From positions 260,321 through 324,320 of the forward strand of contig NW_023998493.1 in the NCBI RefSeq assembly GCF_014805625.2: 64,000 nt of DNA, in the 5' to 3' direction. Made by a program: the position numbers and the translations under genes. A model generated the notes under the pieces. That model ran no database searches and was not told where the DNA came from. It saw only the letters and a list, made by a program, of their open reading frames with translations. Shown piece by piece: positions 1 to 12,900 of this stretch. Within the stretch, counting starts at the first letter, position 1, and each line of letters opens with the position of its first letter. The DNA comes from Glossina fuscipes. Its lineage: Eukaryota > Arthropoda > Insecta > Diptera > Glossinidae.

Positions 1-373
1 ACGAAAATTGACCTTTTGTAATGCATAAAATTCGAAGTTTTAATATATGGTGATGAAAATTGACTCTTGATATTATAGTAATTTCGTACAAAAATGAATT
101 CTACAAAAGTTGGACTATCTGCACCTATTTTTGGGTTCTGCCTTACGTAAGGATTGAACTTGTACTACATTAGGTTGCGTTTTGGGTCCGCTTCACTATA
201 AATAGGCAGTTGAAAAATTTACATAGAAACATAGAATCTAAATAAAAATTGTGTTCTAGAATCAAAATAAAAATTGTGTTATACAATGTGCTGTAGGGTG
301 CTTTAGTGGTCGGTCATGGCCAACTATAATGTTCTTACTTGTTAGGTCTACTTTTTGAAGTAGAGAAACTTAC
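1..373 (-). other. Start of the next transporter intron (phase 2)
   Basis: Begins with the GTAAGT donor at 373-368 and runs off the window. No acceptor followed by the expected PESPRWL-coding sequence is visible on the minus strand. A short direct repeat (tagaatctaaataaaaattg / tagaatcaaaataaaaattg) lies at about 231-275. Confidence 0.75.
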
Positions 374-641
374 CATAAAAAGCATAAAAAGATTCCCGGT
401 ATACCAATGCATAACTGGAGACGTTGATAATCTTGTGTTAAATAAGCTATACCGGATATCAGCATGTACGATATTGGCAGTGGAAATAAATTGTACATGC
501 CGGCTATGGTACGCCATTTTCCGTCCACATATTCAATGGCTAGTATTAGGCCTGAATATGTGACCGATACTGAGACTAGGCCCAACAAAGCCCTTAGAGT
601 TATATACATTTCAAACGAATAGGCAAAGTAAAGGGCTAAAC
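374..641 (-). CDS. SLC22-type organic cation transporter, exon 5 (TM4-TM6 region; gene continues beyond the left edge)
   Basis: Internal coding exon of a 12-TM facilitator that moves organic cations, zwitterions or anions across the plasma membrane. The acceptor is ATTTCAG/G at 642-644 (phase 1); the donor is ATG/GTAAGT at 373-368 (phase 2). It encodes about 88 residues that follow the family pattern after the TM2-TM3 loop: hydrophobic ALYFAYSFEMYITLRALLG, then EYVDGKWRTIAGMYN, which matches the usual E-W-V-x-x-K-x-R-T signature, then PISYMLISGIAYL and LQLCIGIPGIFLCFL. Relatives continue directly into a PESPRWL motif; no exon for it is visible in 1-373, so the rest of the gene lies off the window. 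The frame joins exactly to the exon at 1400-1664 (TTT-G/GT-TTA, giving F-G-L). Family is sure; the ortholog and substrate are not identified. Confidence 0.93.
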
Positions 642-1399
642 CTGAAATATAATAAAATAAAATAAAAATAATGATAAAAAATGAAATAAGTCATTTTGCT
701 TTAAAAAGCAAAGGCATCATTTACAATATTAATATTTAAATGAAATTGTTATTCATTTTAAACATATATTTTTTAATCATTGACTGGAAGGTTGAAAGCT
801 TTTAATTCCTAGATAACATGTTTTAATATCCTTTAAATTCTAGAGTGTTACGATTAAAAATAAAAAAAAAATCCTCTTAATAAACATTGTTACCTTAATT
901 AAGATCAATACACAATCGTACAAAATGGATACATTGTGATATTGATAGATGAAAGTAGAAGGTAAACGGATACATTTCTACAAGCTACACAACAATGATA
1001 ATACAATTAAAGTCACTTAAATGGATGTCCTTTTGTGACAGCTATCCGAAGAAGAAGAGAGGAGAAAGTGAGAACGGCAATGCTGCTATGCAATCCTACA
1101 AAACGTAGAATACATTGTCAAGTTCAATGCCATACAGAGACAGAAAGATGGCAAACACTAGATACTCGTATGCATTTGCATATATACACATAGTTGTGTT
1201 CATTTATATGCTTCTCTAGGCTCTTAACAAAATGTCAAAGCCATTGTCATTTTCTTTTTTTTCTTCATTTATTTTTCCTTTTTATAATTTTCCATTCATG
1301 TATACTAGAGGAGGAAATTGTGTCAAATAGTATAAAAGAGGAGGTATAGTAAAGCAATCCGCAAACCTATACATAAGCTACATATATGTGCATACATAC
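642..1399 (-). other. Intron 4 of the transporter gene
   Basis: A 758-bp intron, phase 1, GTATGT donor and ATTTCAG acceptor. AT-rich, with a pyrimidine-rich run on the plus strand at about 1250-1290. Nothing else recognised. Confidence 0.88.
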
Positions 1400-1664
1400 C
1401 AAATATTGTCTGCAAAACGGCTGATATAAAAAGCATAGTTTTACGACCAAATTTGTCGGATAGATAACCGGATATAATGCCACCTGTTGCAACACCCAAA
1501 AGAAAGAACATTTCAGCAACGTTTTTCAAATATTCCTTATCGCACACCAAATCCCACTGTGAAGTCCAACTGTTCCCCACATTATCATTGCTTTCATATT
1601 CCCAGGCAGTGCACGCAATACGTGTATTGTTCAGCTGCCACAATACCTTAAGCGCAGGCGGTGG
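1400..1664 (-). CDS. SLC22-type organic cation transporter, exon 4 (end of extracellular loop, TM2, motif A, TM3)
   Basis: Internal exon of the same transporter. The acceptor is TTATCTGCTTTACAG at 1665-1667 (phase 0); the donor is TTTG/GTATGT at 1399-1394 (phase 1). It begins PPPALKVLWQLNN and carries the most diagnostic block of the protein: WTSQWDLVCDKEYLKN, a close match to the family's conserved T-x-W-D-L-V-C-D signature, followed by TM2 (AEMFFLLGVATGGIISGYL) and the major facilitator motif A, SDKFGRK, in the cytoplasmic loop before TM3. Cysteines in IACTAWEY and LVCDKEY are the usual loop cysteines of the family. All expected residues are present and there is no frameshift, so this looks like a functional exon. 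Confidence 0.95.
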
Positions 1665-4600
1665 CTGTAAAGCAGATAACAAATGTTTAGTAACTTTAAA
1701 CAAAAGTATTCCAAATTCATAAATAATTTAAAATGATTTTGAACACATGGATGCCTTGCAGGTTATTTCATCCACCACCGAGAGGCATACCGTAGTAACA
1801 CTTAAATTCGTGTTTGTGTGACGCCCATGCTTCATATAGAAACAACAATACCATCAGTGAGAAAACTGCATCAATGGCATAAGAAAGAAATCTAATACGT
1901 GACTAGGTAAGTAATCGGTAATGAAATATTTTCTATATAACAAGTTTGGCGTGGCGTGAGCGAGTAGGAGATAAGGAGAAGAAAATCACATTTATATAGA
2001 AGGTGTCCGCGACACCAACAACCTTCTTATTATTTCTTTTAAGATACTTTACTTTATTGTTATGGCCCTGGGAATACCATTTCCGAAATTAACCCGTTTC
2101 ACCTCAACGTCAACGTACTTGCAATTAGTTTGAGAATTTGCTTTAAGACAGCCAAGTTATTTCGTTCGCGGTTCGGGGTACCAACTTCCCTATTGTTTAT
2201 ATGCATAGTGGGCAACTATTAATTGGTTCTTCATCTAAATGGTTCATGTGTGTGGTAGCAGGTTCCCACCCAAACCGTGCACACGCTTTCGTCTGCTCTA
2301 GGGCTTTTAGTTATCGTTTCCTCTAACGGGTCACTTTATCACAATTGTCCTGTCTGGTCTCATTCTACCCGTCTCGTTCTGTCCGTTAATTGATGAACGG
2401 AATCAAAATTTTCCTATTGTAAGATTTATGACAAGCCAATATTCTAACAAAATGCTTCCCTTGGCAAGTCCTGAAAACTTCGTATTTAAGGAGATGTGAT
2501 GGTTCCCAATGTTATTGAACAGCAAAACCTTGCTCGCCAAACTTAAAAGTGTTAGTATCGTAAATAGTTTGCCGGTAATGAAATCGTTCGTAACCCCTAA
2601 ATTCCAACTGAAATACCACTAACAAAGTAAGGAATACCATTGATACGAATCATATTGGTTTGCAGCGAGCAGACCTAGCAGACAAATTCGCAGGTTCGGC
2701 ACGATTAATTACAGGAGAAGGTTGACCTTCAAAAATATAACGAAAGAAAAATTAAAGAGAAAATTGGCGAAAAAATTGACAGTACTGCCTTACCTAATCT
2801 ACATCCAATCATCGTCGACAAACTGAAGATCAAAACGTTTGGAAAAATCCTTGATCGTAATAACGTAACACGCCAGATCTTTAAGAAATGTACTCCAATT
2901 TTAGGCAAAATCTCACGATTAGCATATGCTTTGTCAATGCCAAAATATTTCTAATACTCTCTTCCAATATTTATATGTGCAACGTATTATTTTGAGTATT
3001 AGCTCACAGAAAAAATTTGTTTTTTTCGTGCAAAGATTAAAGCGAACATTAATTTCTTTTGTTATCATACCTAATTAATATGGTATTGCGTTACCCTTAA
3101 GAATAAGGACACACATTAGTCTGCGCAGCATTTAACCAGCCAAATTTGCAAGAGTAGGTTTTTTAAGTGCGCAACACTGCTTGGATTTTTAGAATATCTT
3201 GGTGAAAAATATTAAACAGAGGTCCTTAATCGGGTTCAGGTCGGAACTGCAGTGATTGAAAAAAATCTTTCGTAGACTGTGCGATATGGATTTGACGTTG
3301 TCTTATTGGAACTTTCAATTTTCACCATAGAACTCTTCAGCAAAGTCTATTAAATTGTTCTCTAAAAGGTCGTCATATGCCTTCGCGGTCATTTTGTTAA
3401 GTACAAAGCATATTTTTAACTCTCCTCGCACTCCAAATGCAGCCTATACCATAAGAGATCCACCGCTATAGTTACGCTTGTCGAGGATATATCCCCCGAT
3501 ATTTATGGTGACCATCAGATTCGTCCATATTAAGCTTTTCCTCAACATTAATTATAATATTTCCAAACACTTTTTCCCCCGAAATTTGTACCTGGCGGCA
3601 AATGCAATAGGGGCATTTTTATGGCACTGTGTAAAGCGGGGTTTGGCAATTTTGTGTTCATATCTAAGACCTACATCATCTTTAAGAAGTTGTTGCATAC
3701 ACTGTGTTGTTACATTTAGGCTTAATTCTACATTTATTTCCCGGAAATTGAGGGTTTCATTAGTTGCTAATTGTCGAAAATGTCGCTTGGTCCCCAGATC
3801 TATGGTTGGGATGTGACCATTGCGCTTAATCCTACCACAGTTATCAGGCGCGCAACGAAGATAAACGCAGCGCATATATAGATAAAAATAAATTGTAAAT
3901 ACAAACATTATTTACCGCTAGTTTTTGGATGGAATAAATGAAACTATAATTATTTATCGAACCGTATTTTACAGACTCGTTTTCAGAGCGCCAAACTCTA
4001 AGGACAACTTTAAAGTAACTGAAGAATCTAATATCTATACAATATAGGACTTAATTGTGATGACTAGACTAATCATTTACTCCACCCTTTGCTTCGGTAA
4101 TTATTCTTATAGGAATAATAACAATATTTTTTTGAATTGCCAAGATTTTCCTTAAATGCAATCGACTTTCCTCGATTCAGAACCGCATCTGCCACCGCTG
4201 TCTTACCTTAACGAATCTGACGCTGTTGCCAGCATATTTCGAGACTTGGCCATTGGTTAATCGACGCCCTTATCTTAAAGCCATTCGTACATCGACTTGC
4301 AAATATTGAAAGTATTGTGGTTACAGCCTCTTCTTCTAAATGATTATCTTGTTCTCTTGCTTCTTACATGACGCGCAGAGGCTGGCTTTAGATGATTTTC
4401 GCTAAAATCAAATTGAGTTGATTAGACCAACGTTGTGCATTAGTTCAATGGAGGACTGGATACTCAAAAATGAATGTAAATTAATTTAAATAAATTCTAT
4501 CTCTTTTTGAGACAAAGTGTTCAATGAAAGTGAAACGTGCAGAGTGCATGTGTCGAAACATTTGGAGACTCTTCCCTTGACGAAGGAAATGTCCTTCTAT

Positions 4601-5738
4601 CACCTATCAACGACTAAGAAGGTGCGTCTTCTCGACTATAAGGTAGAGTTAAGAATCGGCTTATGCAGATTCACTTTTTGTTTGCTTCTTATTCTCGCGA
4701 TTGGGAGAGCTGAAGGGAAGTAATAAATTTTCAATCGACTTAGCTACTTAGCACTGACTTCTCAATAAATTAGACTGTTGTCGGGATATGTAAAGTAAGT
4801 AATAAAAATGAAACTCGATGCAAACAATCTTCGTTGAATTCTTAGCGAGTACTCAGTCTTAAAAGAAATTCCTTTTAGGGTGAGACAGTAAATCTGTCTT
4901 ATCCGCTTTGCAATCCTTTCTCTCAGGTAAAACTCACTCTTACATATTAGAAATCAGATCTTTACTTTATAGCCTCAAATCTGATACGTCTTGTTTTCAC
5001 TTTCTCTGGGTGTCCAGTCACAAGGGCATTCTTGGCAACAACACTGCAGATGAATTTGCAATCATATTATGAACTTACTCTCTTTTACACTTTTTTGCTC
5101 TCACACTCATTAATTTCTTCATCTGAGACTTTATGCTCATGTACTGCATTACTTCTTACACAACGCAATTTACTCCTCGCTATACTGTTCTATCCTGTGT
5201 GGTGGAAGAGGAATATGCATATTTTAATAAAAATTAAAAAAAAAAAAATTGTGTGCCGGACGTATAGTACGCAAAGTTGAAACGACTTTAATCAAATAAA
5301 AACTAAAATGAATAAATAATATTATTATATATCAAATCTAAACCCAACTTTACTAAGACTCAAACAAAGAACTCTGTATTCACATTGGGAAATTTTTAAA
5401 CATCTCTGCGAAATTTCAGCTGTTAGTTTGCTGAATAACAAGAAAAGAAGAGAGGGAATTTAATAGAAAAATTTGAGATCGCCTATGAATAATAGTCAAG
5501 TACTGAAATTAGAATTAAACTATTCAATGTCACGACATGGATACGGTCTATGTCAATTCTCCATTTCATATGAAAATAAATCGAAACCTTGGCATCGCGA
5601 TGAATTATTAAGGTGTTTTGAAATACTTACTTACTCACTTTCTTCAAAGCATTCACGCTTATGCGTTGAAAGACAGAAAGTTGTGCATGCATACGCGGAC
5701 GTATAAATGCATTGTATGGCGCTTTCAAGAAAGCTTAC
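1665..5738 (-). other. Intron 3 of the transporter gene, about 4.1 kb
   Basis: A phase-0 intron between the GTAAGC donor at 5738 and the CAG acceptor at 1665-1667. It contains a decayed Tc1/Tc3-like transposase in the same orientation as the gene (about 3115-3908). The rest (1740-3100 and 3950-5700) shows no coding sequence I recognise; open frames there are short and without family resemblance. Confidence 0.85.
3115..3908 (-). pseudogene. Tc1/Tc3-like transposase relic
   Basis: On the minus strand a continuous frame from 3908 to 3552 carries the second DNA-binding half of a Tc1-type transposase: ATNETLNFREINVELSLNV, MQQLLKDDVGLRYEHKIAKP and HKNAPIAFAARYKF. Further down, broken by frameshifts and stops, come a stretch like VWGAFGVRGELKICF (about 3440) and, near 3310-3220, a DNVKSISHSLRKIF...DLNPIKDLC region. 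The latter corresponds to the second catalytic Asp and the DLNPIENLW block of the family. It sits inside the transporter intron in the gene's own orientation. Terminal inverted repeats were not located. Certainly dead. Confidence 0.8.
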
Positions 5739-5906
5739 CTGTTGTGGATGCTGTTGTAGCTGTTCTATTGTGTCATTGGTAATGCCGTTCCAATCGAGTT
5801 GATTTTGAAAGCAGTTGTCGTGTGAATTGCTTAGATTACGCCAAACATCAACTAGCAAATGTTGTAGATGCAAGGGTCGCCTACACCAGAACTCTTTATT
5901 AGCCGC
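5739..5906 (-). CDS. SLC22-type organic cation transporter, exon 3 (large extracellular loop)
   Basis: A 168-nt (56-codon) exon in phase 0 at both ends. The acceptor AG is at 5907-5908; the donor is CAACAG/GTAAGC at 5738-5733. The product starts AANKEFWCRRPLHLQHLLVD, continues VWRNLSNSHDNCFQNQLDWN and ends QLQQHPQQ. This is the long loop between TM1 and TM2, which in this family holds conserved cysteines (here FWC and NCF) and N-glycosylation sites; NLSNS and GITNDT contain N-x-S/T sequons (NLS, NDT). Both splice junctions preserve frame with the neighbours: VYQ/AAN upstream and PQQ/PPP downstream. Confidence 0.93.
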
Positions 5907-5994
5907 CTAATGTAGATAATTACAACAAATGTGCACACATAGGCAAATTCATATGATCAATGTAAGGAAACCCTTTGTACATCGTATAACCAAC
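5907..5994 (-). other. Short intron 2 of the transporter gene
   Basis: An 88-bp intron with GTTGGT donor and TTAG acceptor between two phase-0 exons. The size is typical of short insect introns. Reading through it in frame gives 24 residues and then a stop, so unspliced message would truncate the protein just after TM1. Confidence 0.88.
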
Positions 5995-6467
5995 CTGATA
6001 AACGGACGATGATATGTGAAATGTGTTGGGCACTTGAAAGAGTGACAATAACATTGTCATCAAAAATTGCCATTTTCCAAAGTGACCTATTAGAACCCCA
6101 ATAACATCAGTCTCATCATCATTGCCATCGTCGTCACTTGGATTTGTCATATTCGCATTAGAGTTCGCTGTGGCGGTGGTTTGTATGTATGGAGTATCGA
6201 TTGGTGGACCACCATTCGAATCTCGTGAACCCAAATGTCGTTGATGGCTTATTATGGCAGTGCTATCAATGGAGCCTCTTTGTCCATTTGTTGTTGTTAT
6301 TGCTGTTGCTGTTGTAATAGTAGTGGTTGTAGTAGTGGCATATGTTGTTAAGACTTTTGCTTGCAATTTTTCCTCTTGACTTTGATTCTCTGGTATATGT
6401 TTTGTCGATTTCTCTTCATATTCTGGGGACGGTTGTGTACTACTGTGCATTTTGCACAATTTTTCTT
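5995..6467 (-). CDS. SLC22-type organic cation transporter, exon 2 (cytoplasmic N-terminus and TM1)
   Basis: The donor is TATCAG/GTTGGT at 5994-5989 (phase 0). The exon encodes a polar N-terminal region starting (in frame) KLCKMHSSTQPSPEYEEKS, a threonine-rich low-complexity run at about 6340-6290, an acidic stretch (PSDDDGNDDETD), and then DVIGVLIGHFGKWQ and TM1 (FLMTMLLSLFQVPNTFHISS). 'G-x-F-G-x-W-Q' before TM1 is the classic start of SLC22 proteins. The first in-frame ATG in this exon is at 6450-6448. However, the frame stays open upstream to an AG at 6469-6468 (TTGTAATTGTAG/AAG), which suggests a splice acceptor needing a phase-1 donor, so the real start is probably in an upstream exon (see 61502-61646). 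If no upstream exon is used, translation would begin at 6450. Confidence 0.88.
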
Positions 6468-6489
6468 CTACAATTACAAGGCAAATAAA

Positions 6490-9400
6490 AATGAAATGTA
6501 ATTAAATCAATTTACTTTCATCTTAATCAGGAAAATTCATTTTAGCTTAAATCCAGTCAAAATACTGGCGAAATTAATCAAAACTTTTCTGTAAATTACG
6601 AGCAAACACAAAAGAATTAGTGCGTGTTTGATATATGGTTTTCTCAAGAGTAGACATAGCTAAGCACACATTCCCTATGCTACATACATCCCTATTATGA
6701 CTTGCTTTATTCTATTAGCGAAAGTTATTCAAGTTACTCGTGCATGAAGAATTCATACAACAACTGTACACTTCCGTAGATTTATATTTAGGCATGCAAA
6801 GAACGATAAAACTTTCGATGGGTGCGTATGTGTGCACGTGTTCATTTGTAGATGTTTTTATTTCTGCGTAAATTAATTTAAAGCTTTAAAGCCTGCTGTG
6901 TGCCAAGCGATTGCAAAAAATCCTTAAAGGTGAAAAGTAACTTCACAAGTTAAAATTTGGAAAATAGGAGAACGTTTTCTTCGAGAAGTATTGAAAATTA
7001 GGTCTTTATACTCAACGCCGCTTCTGGTACGGAGCATATTTAAGTTTGTGCGGACGTATGTAACACGTAGAAGACCGAGTTTTCATTATACCGATCAAAG
7101 TCTCCCCGTGCGTCCATCTGATGTGTGCCTATTGTGCGTAAATTTGTATTCAAGCTACAGGTCATAATTTTTGAGATATCTTGGTAAAATTTGCTACGTT
7201 GACGTGCTTTGACCCAAGAACGAACGACACTATCGATATCGGTATGAAGTAAAAGGTCTCAGACAAGGTAAATGTGTTAATTCTAAATTAATTGTGGTCG
7301 ACGTTACGATAAGGCGGATCAAATGTTTCTTGAAAATCGTCCATATGGGTATCAAATAAGAAAGCTTAGAGAATAGAATTCGAAAAGCTAAATGTGTTAA
7401 TTTTTATTTGATTATGGTGACCGCCCCGACGTGGTAAAGTAATTTTGCTTAGCAATATCTTTCAGTGAAATAAAAGGTGAAAGATAAGTTTTATCCCATT
7501 CACTTTTTTATAACAATAAATAAAAGCATGAGGCACTAAAGACTTTTTTGGTGGGGAATATGCGAGATTCGACTCCAACCGAATATTGTCTTACTCGTTT
7601 TTTTTTATAATCGATCATTTGTCAGAATAATTATGGCGACGGTAAATTGGTTGGCTGATCAGCGTATATTGGATGCAATCGAGCTTGCCTAGGGAAGAAG
7701 ATTTTCCCAATTCGTCATTATTAAATGACAAGTTTTGGGATGTTGAACTCTGAAGGTAAGGTTTTCATAACATAACCGGGACTGAAGTGTTTGTTAGGGC
7801 GTTAGGACAAGCAAACACGGTTGGCAAAATATGTTTGTCAGAAGATAATTTGTCTTGAGTAATGATCGATAGCATCTTTGATTTTCTACTTTCAGACTCG
7901 TCGCGACTCGATCTCTCTTACTTTAGTACGAGTATTTTTAGCACAAACGGGCCTTGCCGACAACGTAGCTGATAGCTTACCTTGGAGACTCTCTTCATAC
8001 TCTTGATGATTTCACTTAGAGAAACGCTTAAAAAATCATTTAGACCTTATTTTTCGCAGTATTTTATAAAGCTTTGCAGACGAAGTGAAAATTGAAGAAA
8101 TTAAAAATGCAAAAGCTAAGTATTGAGGCATACGTCTTCGACGAGACGCACGATTTTACAAAAATCCCATAATATAATCGATCTACATCGGAAATATTCC
8201 CTACAGCTGGTCCAAAACAACATTTACCAACTTTTTGGAGAACTAACAAAAATAAAGGCTTTCATAGCCTCCCATGTCGAGCGATATTATAAAATAATAG
8301 CGCTTTATGCAGCTGACGAAAACCGTTACGAACAAGATTGATTAGAGATCATTGAAAATATTACAGAACAGCTTATAGGAAGAAACAATTGATGCCCACT
8401 CAGACGCATTAGAATAGCTCGGACTCCCCTCGAGGATTCGCATTTGAAATTAGGAACAATGTTTTCGTTTAGCGTTTCTTGCTTTATTACGTACTATACG
8501 CTCAAAATCGAAAAGTCAAACGAAAGCAAAATTAACTAATCGCCAGGATTATTTATTTACCTTAGCGATAATATATACATAACGTTTATCAACTACCTCC
8601 GTTTTTAATCCGTTGAAAAGAATGATGGGAACGTTTGCAAGTTTAATGACCCTTTTCGGAAATAAAGGACAAACGGATGCTTGATTTAATGGCTAGAAAA
8701 AACAATTTTGTCAGATCTCAACCCAAAAACGAGCTGGTTTGGCCGAGATACCTCCAATCCTGTCGTTCGTCGGTCGTCTTACTTTCTACCCAACGCCTCC
8801 CATCCTTCCACCCTCCTTCCTCTTTCTTGAACCCAACTCAAATCTAGCAATCCGAATAAATGAGTTGTGAGCTCAAAATGAAGCATGATTTTGAATTATC
8901 CCAGTCGGAGTTTGTAAATAAAGTGTACGGCTTTCCGACCATCTTTATAATCGTCAGGTCTACGTAACATCTATAAATTGTTTTTACACAGATGTAGCCT
9001 CGTTTGCCAGCATAACTAAAGTCTTCCGCAGAATAACATTCTGCCTGGGGACATATTGGCCAGTTATAGAGCGGTACTCGTATTTGCTTTTTGATGCATA
9101 TACAAAGGTCGTCACGGTATATTTGAACAAAAAGCTTAATTCTTAGTGATAAAATTCAGAGAATAGCTAGTAGTTTGTTTAGAAAAACCAGTTAATTAAA
9201 CCAAGATTAAAAGATTTCACTTAGCTTGAATTGTTTATAGAGATATTAAGTGTTGTCTTGCTTAGACACGGTTAAATAAGGAGGCTAAGTTGTTCACTTA
9301 GAACTTAATAACTTTTGAAAATATATATGATTCCATGGTCTTCCGTTTAGAGTTAGCTTGAACTTTGCACTTCTTTAACTATGATATTTTTATGAACGTT

Positions 9401-9630
9401 GTTCCGTTTGTACATGTCGGCTATTCATATAAGAAAAGGCAAAACGACTCAAACTGAACTAATGAGGAAAAATAAAAATTCTTATACCGAAAGTCATTTG
9501 CCCGGCCAACCTCAATCCCCTCATTCCTTACCGACCACTTATATCCAGCTAAATTCTAATCTATCGCATATTGTTCCAGCATTCCTATCCAAGTCGGCGG
9601 ACATGTGAGGACAAAATGAGGTACGATTTT
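6490..9630. other. Intronic stretch without recognised genes
   Basis: Apart from a reverse-oriented copy of the second dispersed repeat family at about 7005-7480, I see no coding family, RNA gene or element ends. A C-rich pocket (about 8780-8830) stands out from the AT-rich background without a clear meaning. Confidence 0.5.
7005..7480 (-). repeat. Dispersed repeat family 2, reverse-oriented copy
   Basis: Begins ATACTCAACGCCGCTTCTGG, then ATTTAAGTTTGTGCGGACGT, TAACAC, AGAAG and TTATACCGATC. It is the reverse complement of the end of the family-2 copies at 16.7-17.2 kb and 62.9-63.2 kb (TGCACAAACTTAATAT... TGTAGGGTATAC). The same block recurs at 33.27 kb. Confidence 0.6.
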
Positions 9631-9639
9631 GAGTTCTCA

Positions 9640-9965
9640 AGCAACTTAAAAAAGCCATCGCATAAGATGATCCCAGTTTACGTTGGCGTGCACTGTGGGC
9701 GTCTTCTTCACCGTTTTGACCCATTTTTAATGCTAATCTACGGGCAGGAGCTCCCTTTTACTAAGTCTGAAGCCGATATCTTCAATTTTGCGAGCAGCAC
9801 AATATTTACCATAGGACAGGCGGGCATCCGTAAATTGATTTAGAATTTGATACTCATCGAGAGCACATATACTTTGTGCAGGCCCTGAAGCGCCTTCAGG
9901 TTGTTGCAAACGTTTTGGCGAAGTGAAATGATGAACATCCACATCTTTCAGCGCTGAGTACAAAA
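9640..9965 (+). repeat. Dispersed repeat family 1, partial copy
   Basis: Contains the family-1 tail: GGGCAGGAGCTCCCTTTTAC, a diverged form of the block TGCGTGCAGGAACTTCCAAT seen elsewhere; GAAGCCGATATCTTCAATTT and TTGCGAGCAG; an AATTTGATACTCAT segment; and the terminal part with GTTGCAAACGTTTTGGCGAA. Confidence 0.5.
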
Positions 9966-12900
9966 ATGAGCTTTTTTTACTTCATTACTCATATATTAGA
10001 ATAGGCCCAAGTACAAAACTAGGTCCCTATACAAACAAGGAAAACATTGACCATGCCCAATCGATATTATAAAGCTCCTATGTTTTATTGTTTTTTTGTT
10101 TTCTTTTTGGTATCTTTTAAGATAGAGGCGATAGATGTATAAAAGTTTCGGCCATAGCTATATACCATTCTTTACTTGTTTTTGCTTGCCGAATTTTAGT
10201 TTAATAATAATAAAAATTACAACAAATTTTAATTGCATTAATAAAACTAATGTTTCATTCAATACGATATCCAGAACCCAGTACAAAAGTGAGACATTAA
10301 GCAAATTTTGACGTTAAAATTAAAACATCGTTAAGAAATGCTACAAACAGCGTTCTAAAAATTTATATGTACTATCGTAAGCATTTGTTAACAATCATCT
10401 TGATTTCAAGTGGTAACAAGTCCATATTCTCATGGTGCTACCGAAAAACACGCATAACTCTATAATATATCTCTGGTCTGGCAGAATCTGATTCATCGTA
10501 CGTACAAGTTTGGTAAACTGAACTTTATGGTTCAAGATCATAGATCAAATTTTTGAGGTTGAGTCCGAATTTTTTAAGGTAAACTATAATGTCGTATCAC
10601 TTCTAACTTTGTTACACAGTTATCTCTTTATAAATCATATCGACTTTAAAGCTCCTTCAATAGAGTCTAGTCAAAGCCTTTTAGTTTTTTGCCTGAAAAT
10701 GTTTTATATCAAACAGATTTCCAACAAGCAATCCAAAAGCATTGATATGACCTGATTAATTTCCATTTATCAGCCAAACGTACAGTGATTAAGTATTTTA
10801 TGTTTATATATTTAAATAATTAAAACAATTTCTATGAAAACAACTAATAACATCATAGTGGAACAAAGCCGACTATCAGTTACTCTGCATCATTTCGCTT
10901 GATACAATTCCTCATTTGGTTTTGTGATAAAATACCAAAAATTAGACCTTGTTGGCGTCCATTTTGTAACAGCCGTTATGTGATAGAGAGCCCAGAACAT
11001 AGATTGATGCAATCTAAATGATCTTAACCGTCACAGCCTATTTTCGACCAAATACTTGAGCTGAATGCCACAAAAAAAACGTATATCTCACGAAAGATTG
11101 TGTGAGCTTCCAACACATATACCTATGTAGTTCAAATTTGGTAGTGCCGGTTTATATGTCAAATAATTATTGAGGACCAATTTTTATCAGGAAATATTAA
11201 ATCATTCATCTTTTTCTCATATAAAGACCTTCCTCTCATTCGAACCTTTATTCGGTCAGAGGTCCGAAAAATTGACCAATTTAGTCCAAGTTTGATATGG
11301 TAGATTTCTACATCGAACTATTTTACTATTATGGAGCAACTTCCAGTCTGAAATATTAAAAATGAAGCAATTGTGCTATATAAAGGCTTATCTTTCGCAG
11401 GAATAGTTGTATGGGAAGGGGTTCAATACTTAGTCAGCGCATGTGTTGTTTCTTAATTGCGATTTTTTTAATATAACTTTTATTTTTTTTTTTTGGTGAT
11501 AAAAACGGCCTAGGGTAATCCATTTTCAATAGGCTTCGTACCTGGGACAATATAGTTTGCCAAACGTAGTCAAAATATCTTAAAAATTGGAAGATGAAGG
11601 TTGAACGGAAAAATATACGGGCATATGGATAGGCAAGTCGATTAGTATAATAAAAGTTAGGTAAATTTAACATAGCAAGTACTGCAAGTGTCGTAGAGTG
11701 CAAAAATTCGTAATTAGACTAGTTGGAGCCTCGCTTGCAGTAATTGTTTTTTTTTTTTTTTTTAATTTAAAAATATTTATCTAAATAATATGGTAAAGCT
11801 TGAGGCATAATAGTTGAATTTGGAAACAAAGTGTCCATACGTGCTGCTGACAGTGAAATACGCAAGTATTGTGGTTGTGTGTGCACACTTAGGCATGCAT
11901 ACATTTGCGATAAAATATTTGGTTAAAGTATATTAGTTGTTGGCGATGAATTTTTTTTCCTTTCGCTCGCTTTAATTTATTTTACAAACGTACGTAGTTT
12001 TTAACATTGAATCGATATGAATTACAAGCGCTTATATATATGTATAAAAATATATACTATATAAAATGGTATGACCTTCAGTGATGGTCATCATGGTCGT
12101 GATACTATACAATATGATAGGCTTGCTATAGATGTTAATGCACAACACACACCGACACCGAAATACATAGGCAAGGCCCATCTGCATGTTTACAATGCAT
12201 ATATTGCATATAACCGCACATACTACAAAAACCTTTCGAAGTAAAGCAACAGCAGCATAATTGAGTCTACAATATGTTCCGTGCATGTTATTAGCTCTAT
12301 ATCTGCGGAGATGCATGCAAGTGTGCGAGCATGTGGAATTCTCATTTTACGTTTATAAACTCAACTTCCTGCGAAAAGCGCCTGCTGCTGCTATGACAAC
12401 TTGCAGCCAGCTGCAGAACGCGTTTTAATTGTTAATTAATTAGCGTAAAAACTATATTGAGGCTATAAAGTGTGTTTGTGTGTGTGCATTTGTGCGGTTT
12501 TACGCATACATGCGTAAATTTGTTACTGCCAAAGGGAAGAAAATACGAATCATAAATCTTATATAATATATATTGAAATGTAGACTCAGGCGACCGTAAG
12601 CATTTATTTACAAAACAAACTCGAATTTATTGAATTTATTATTAAACTGTATAAGCTTGCATTTAATTTTCTTTAGCGAATTTAGTTATGTAAACTTTTA
12701 CATTGAATTTAATAGTTTGCATAGAAGAGCAAAACTTACTTTAACTTTTTTCTCCTCATTTAATCTAAGAATGCTTTACTAGGATTAAACGATTTATTTT
12801 GTGAAACTTTTTCTTTCTCTTCCTCTTCTTCCTTTTAATTTCTCTTATGTTTCATGTTTACAAAGTGTAGAAAATCCTATTAGCTTCAAATCTAAACTGT

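Noticed and set aside
6448..6459. A start codon at 6459-6457 for the transporter exon
   Set aside because: The triplet on the minus strand is TTG, not ATG. The first ATG is at 6450-6448, and the open frame upstream plus a nearby AG suggests an earlier exon instead.
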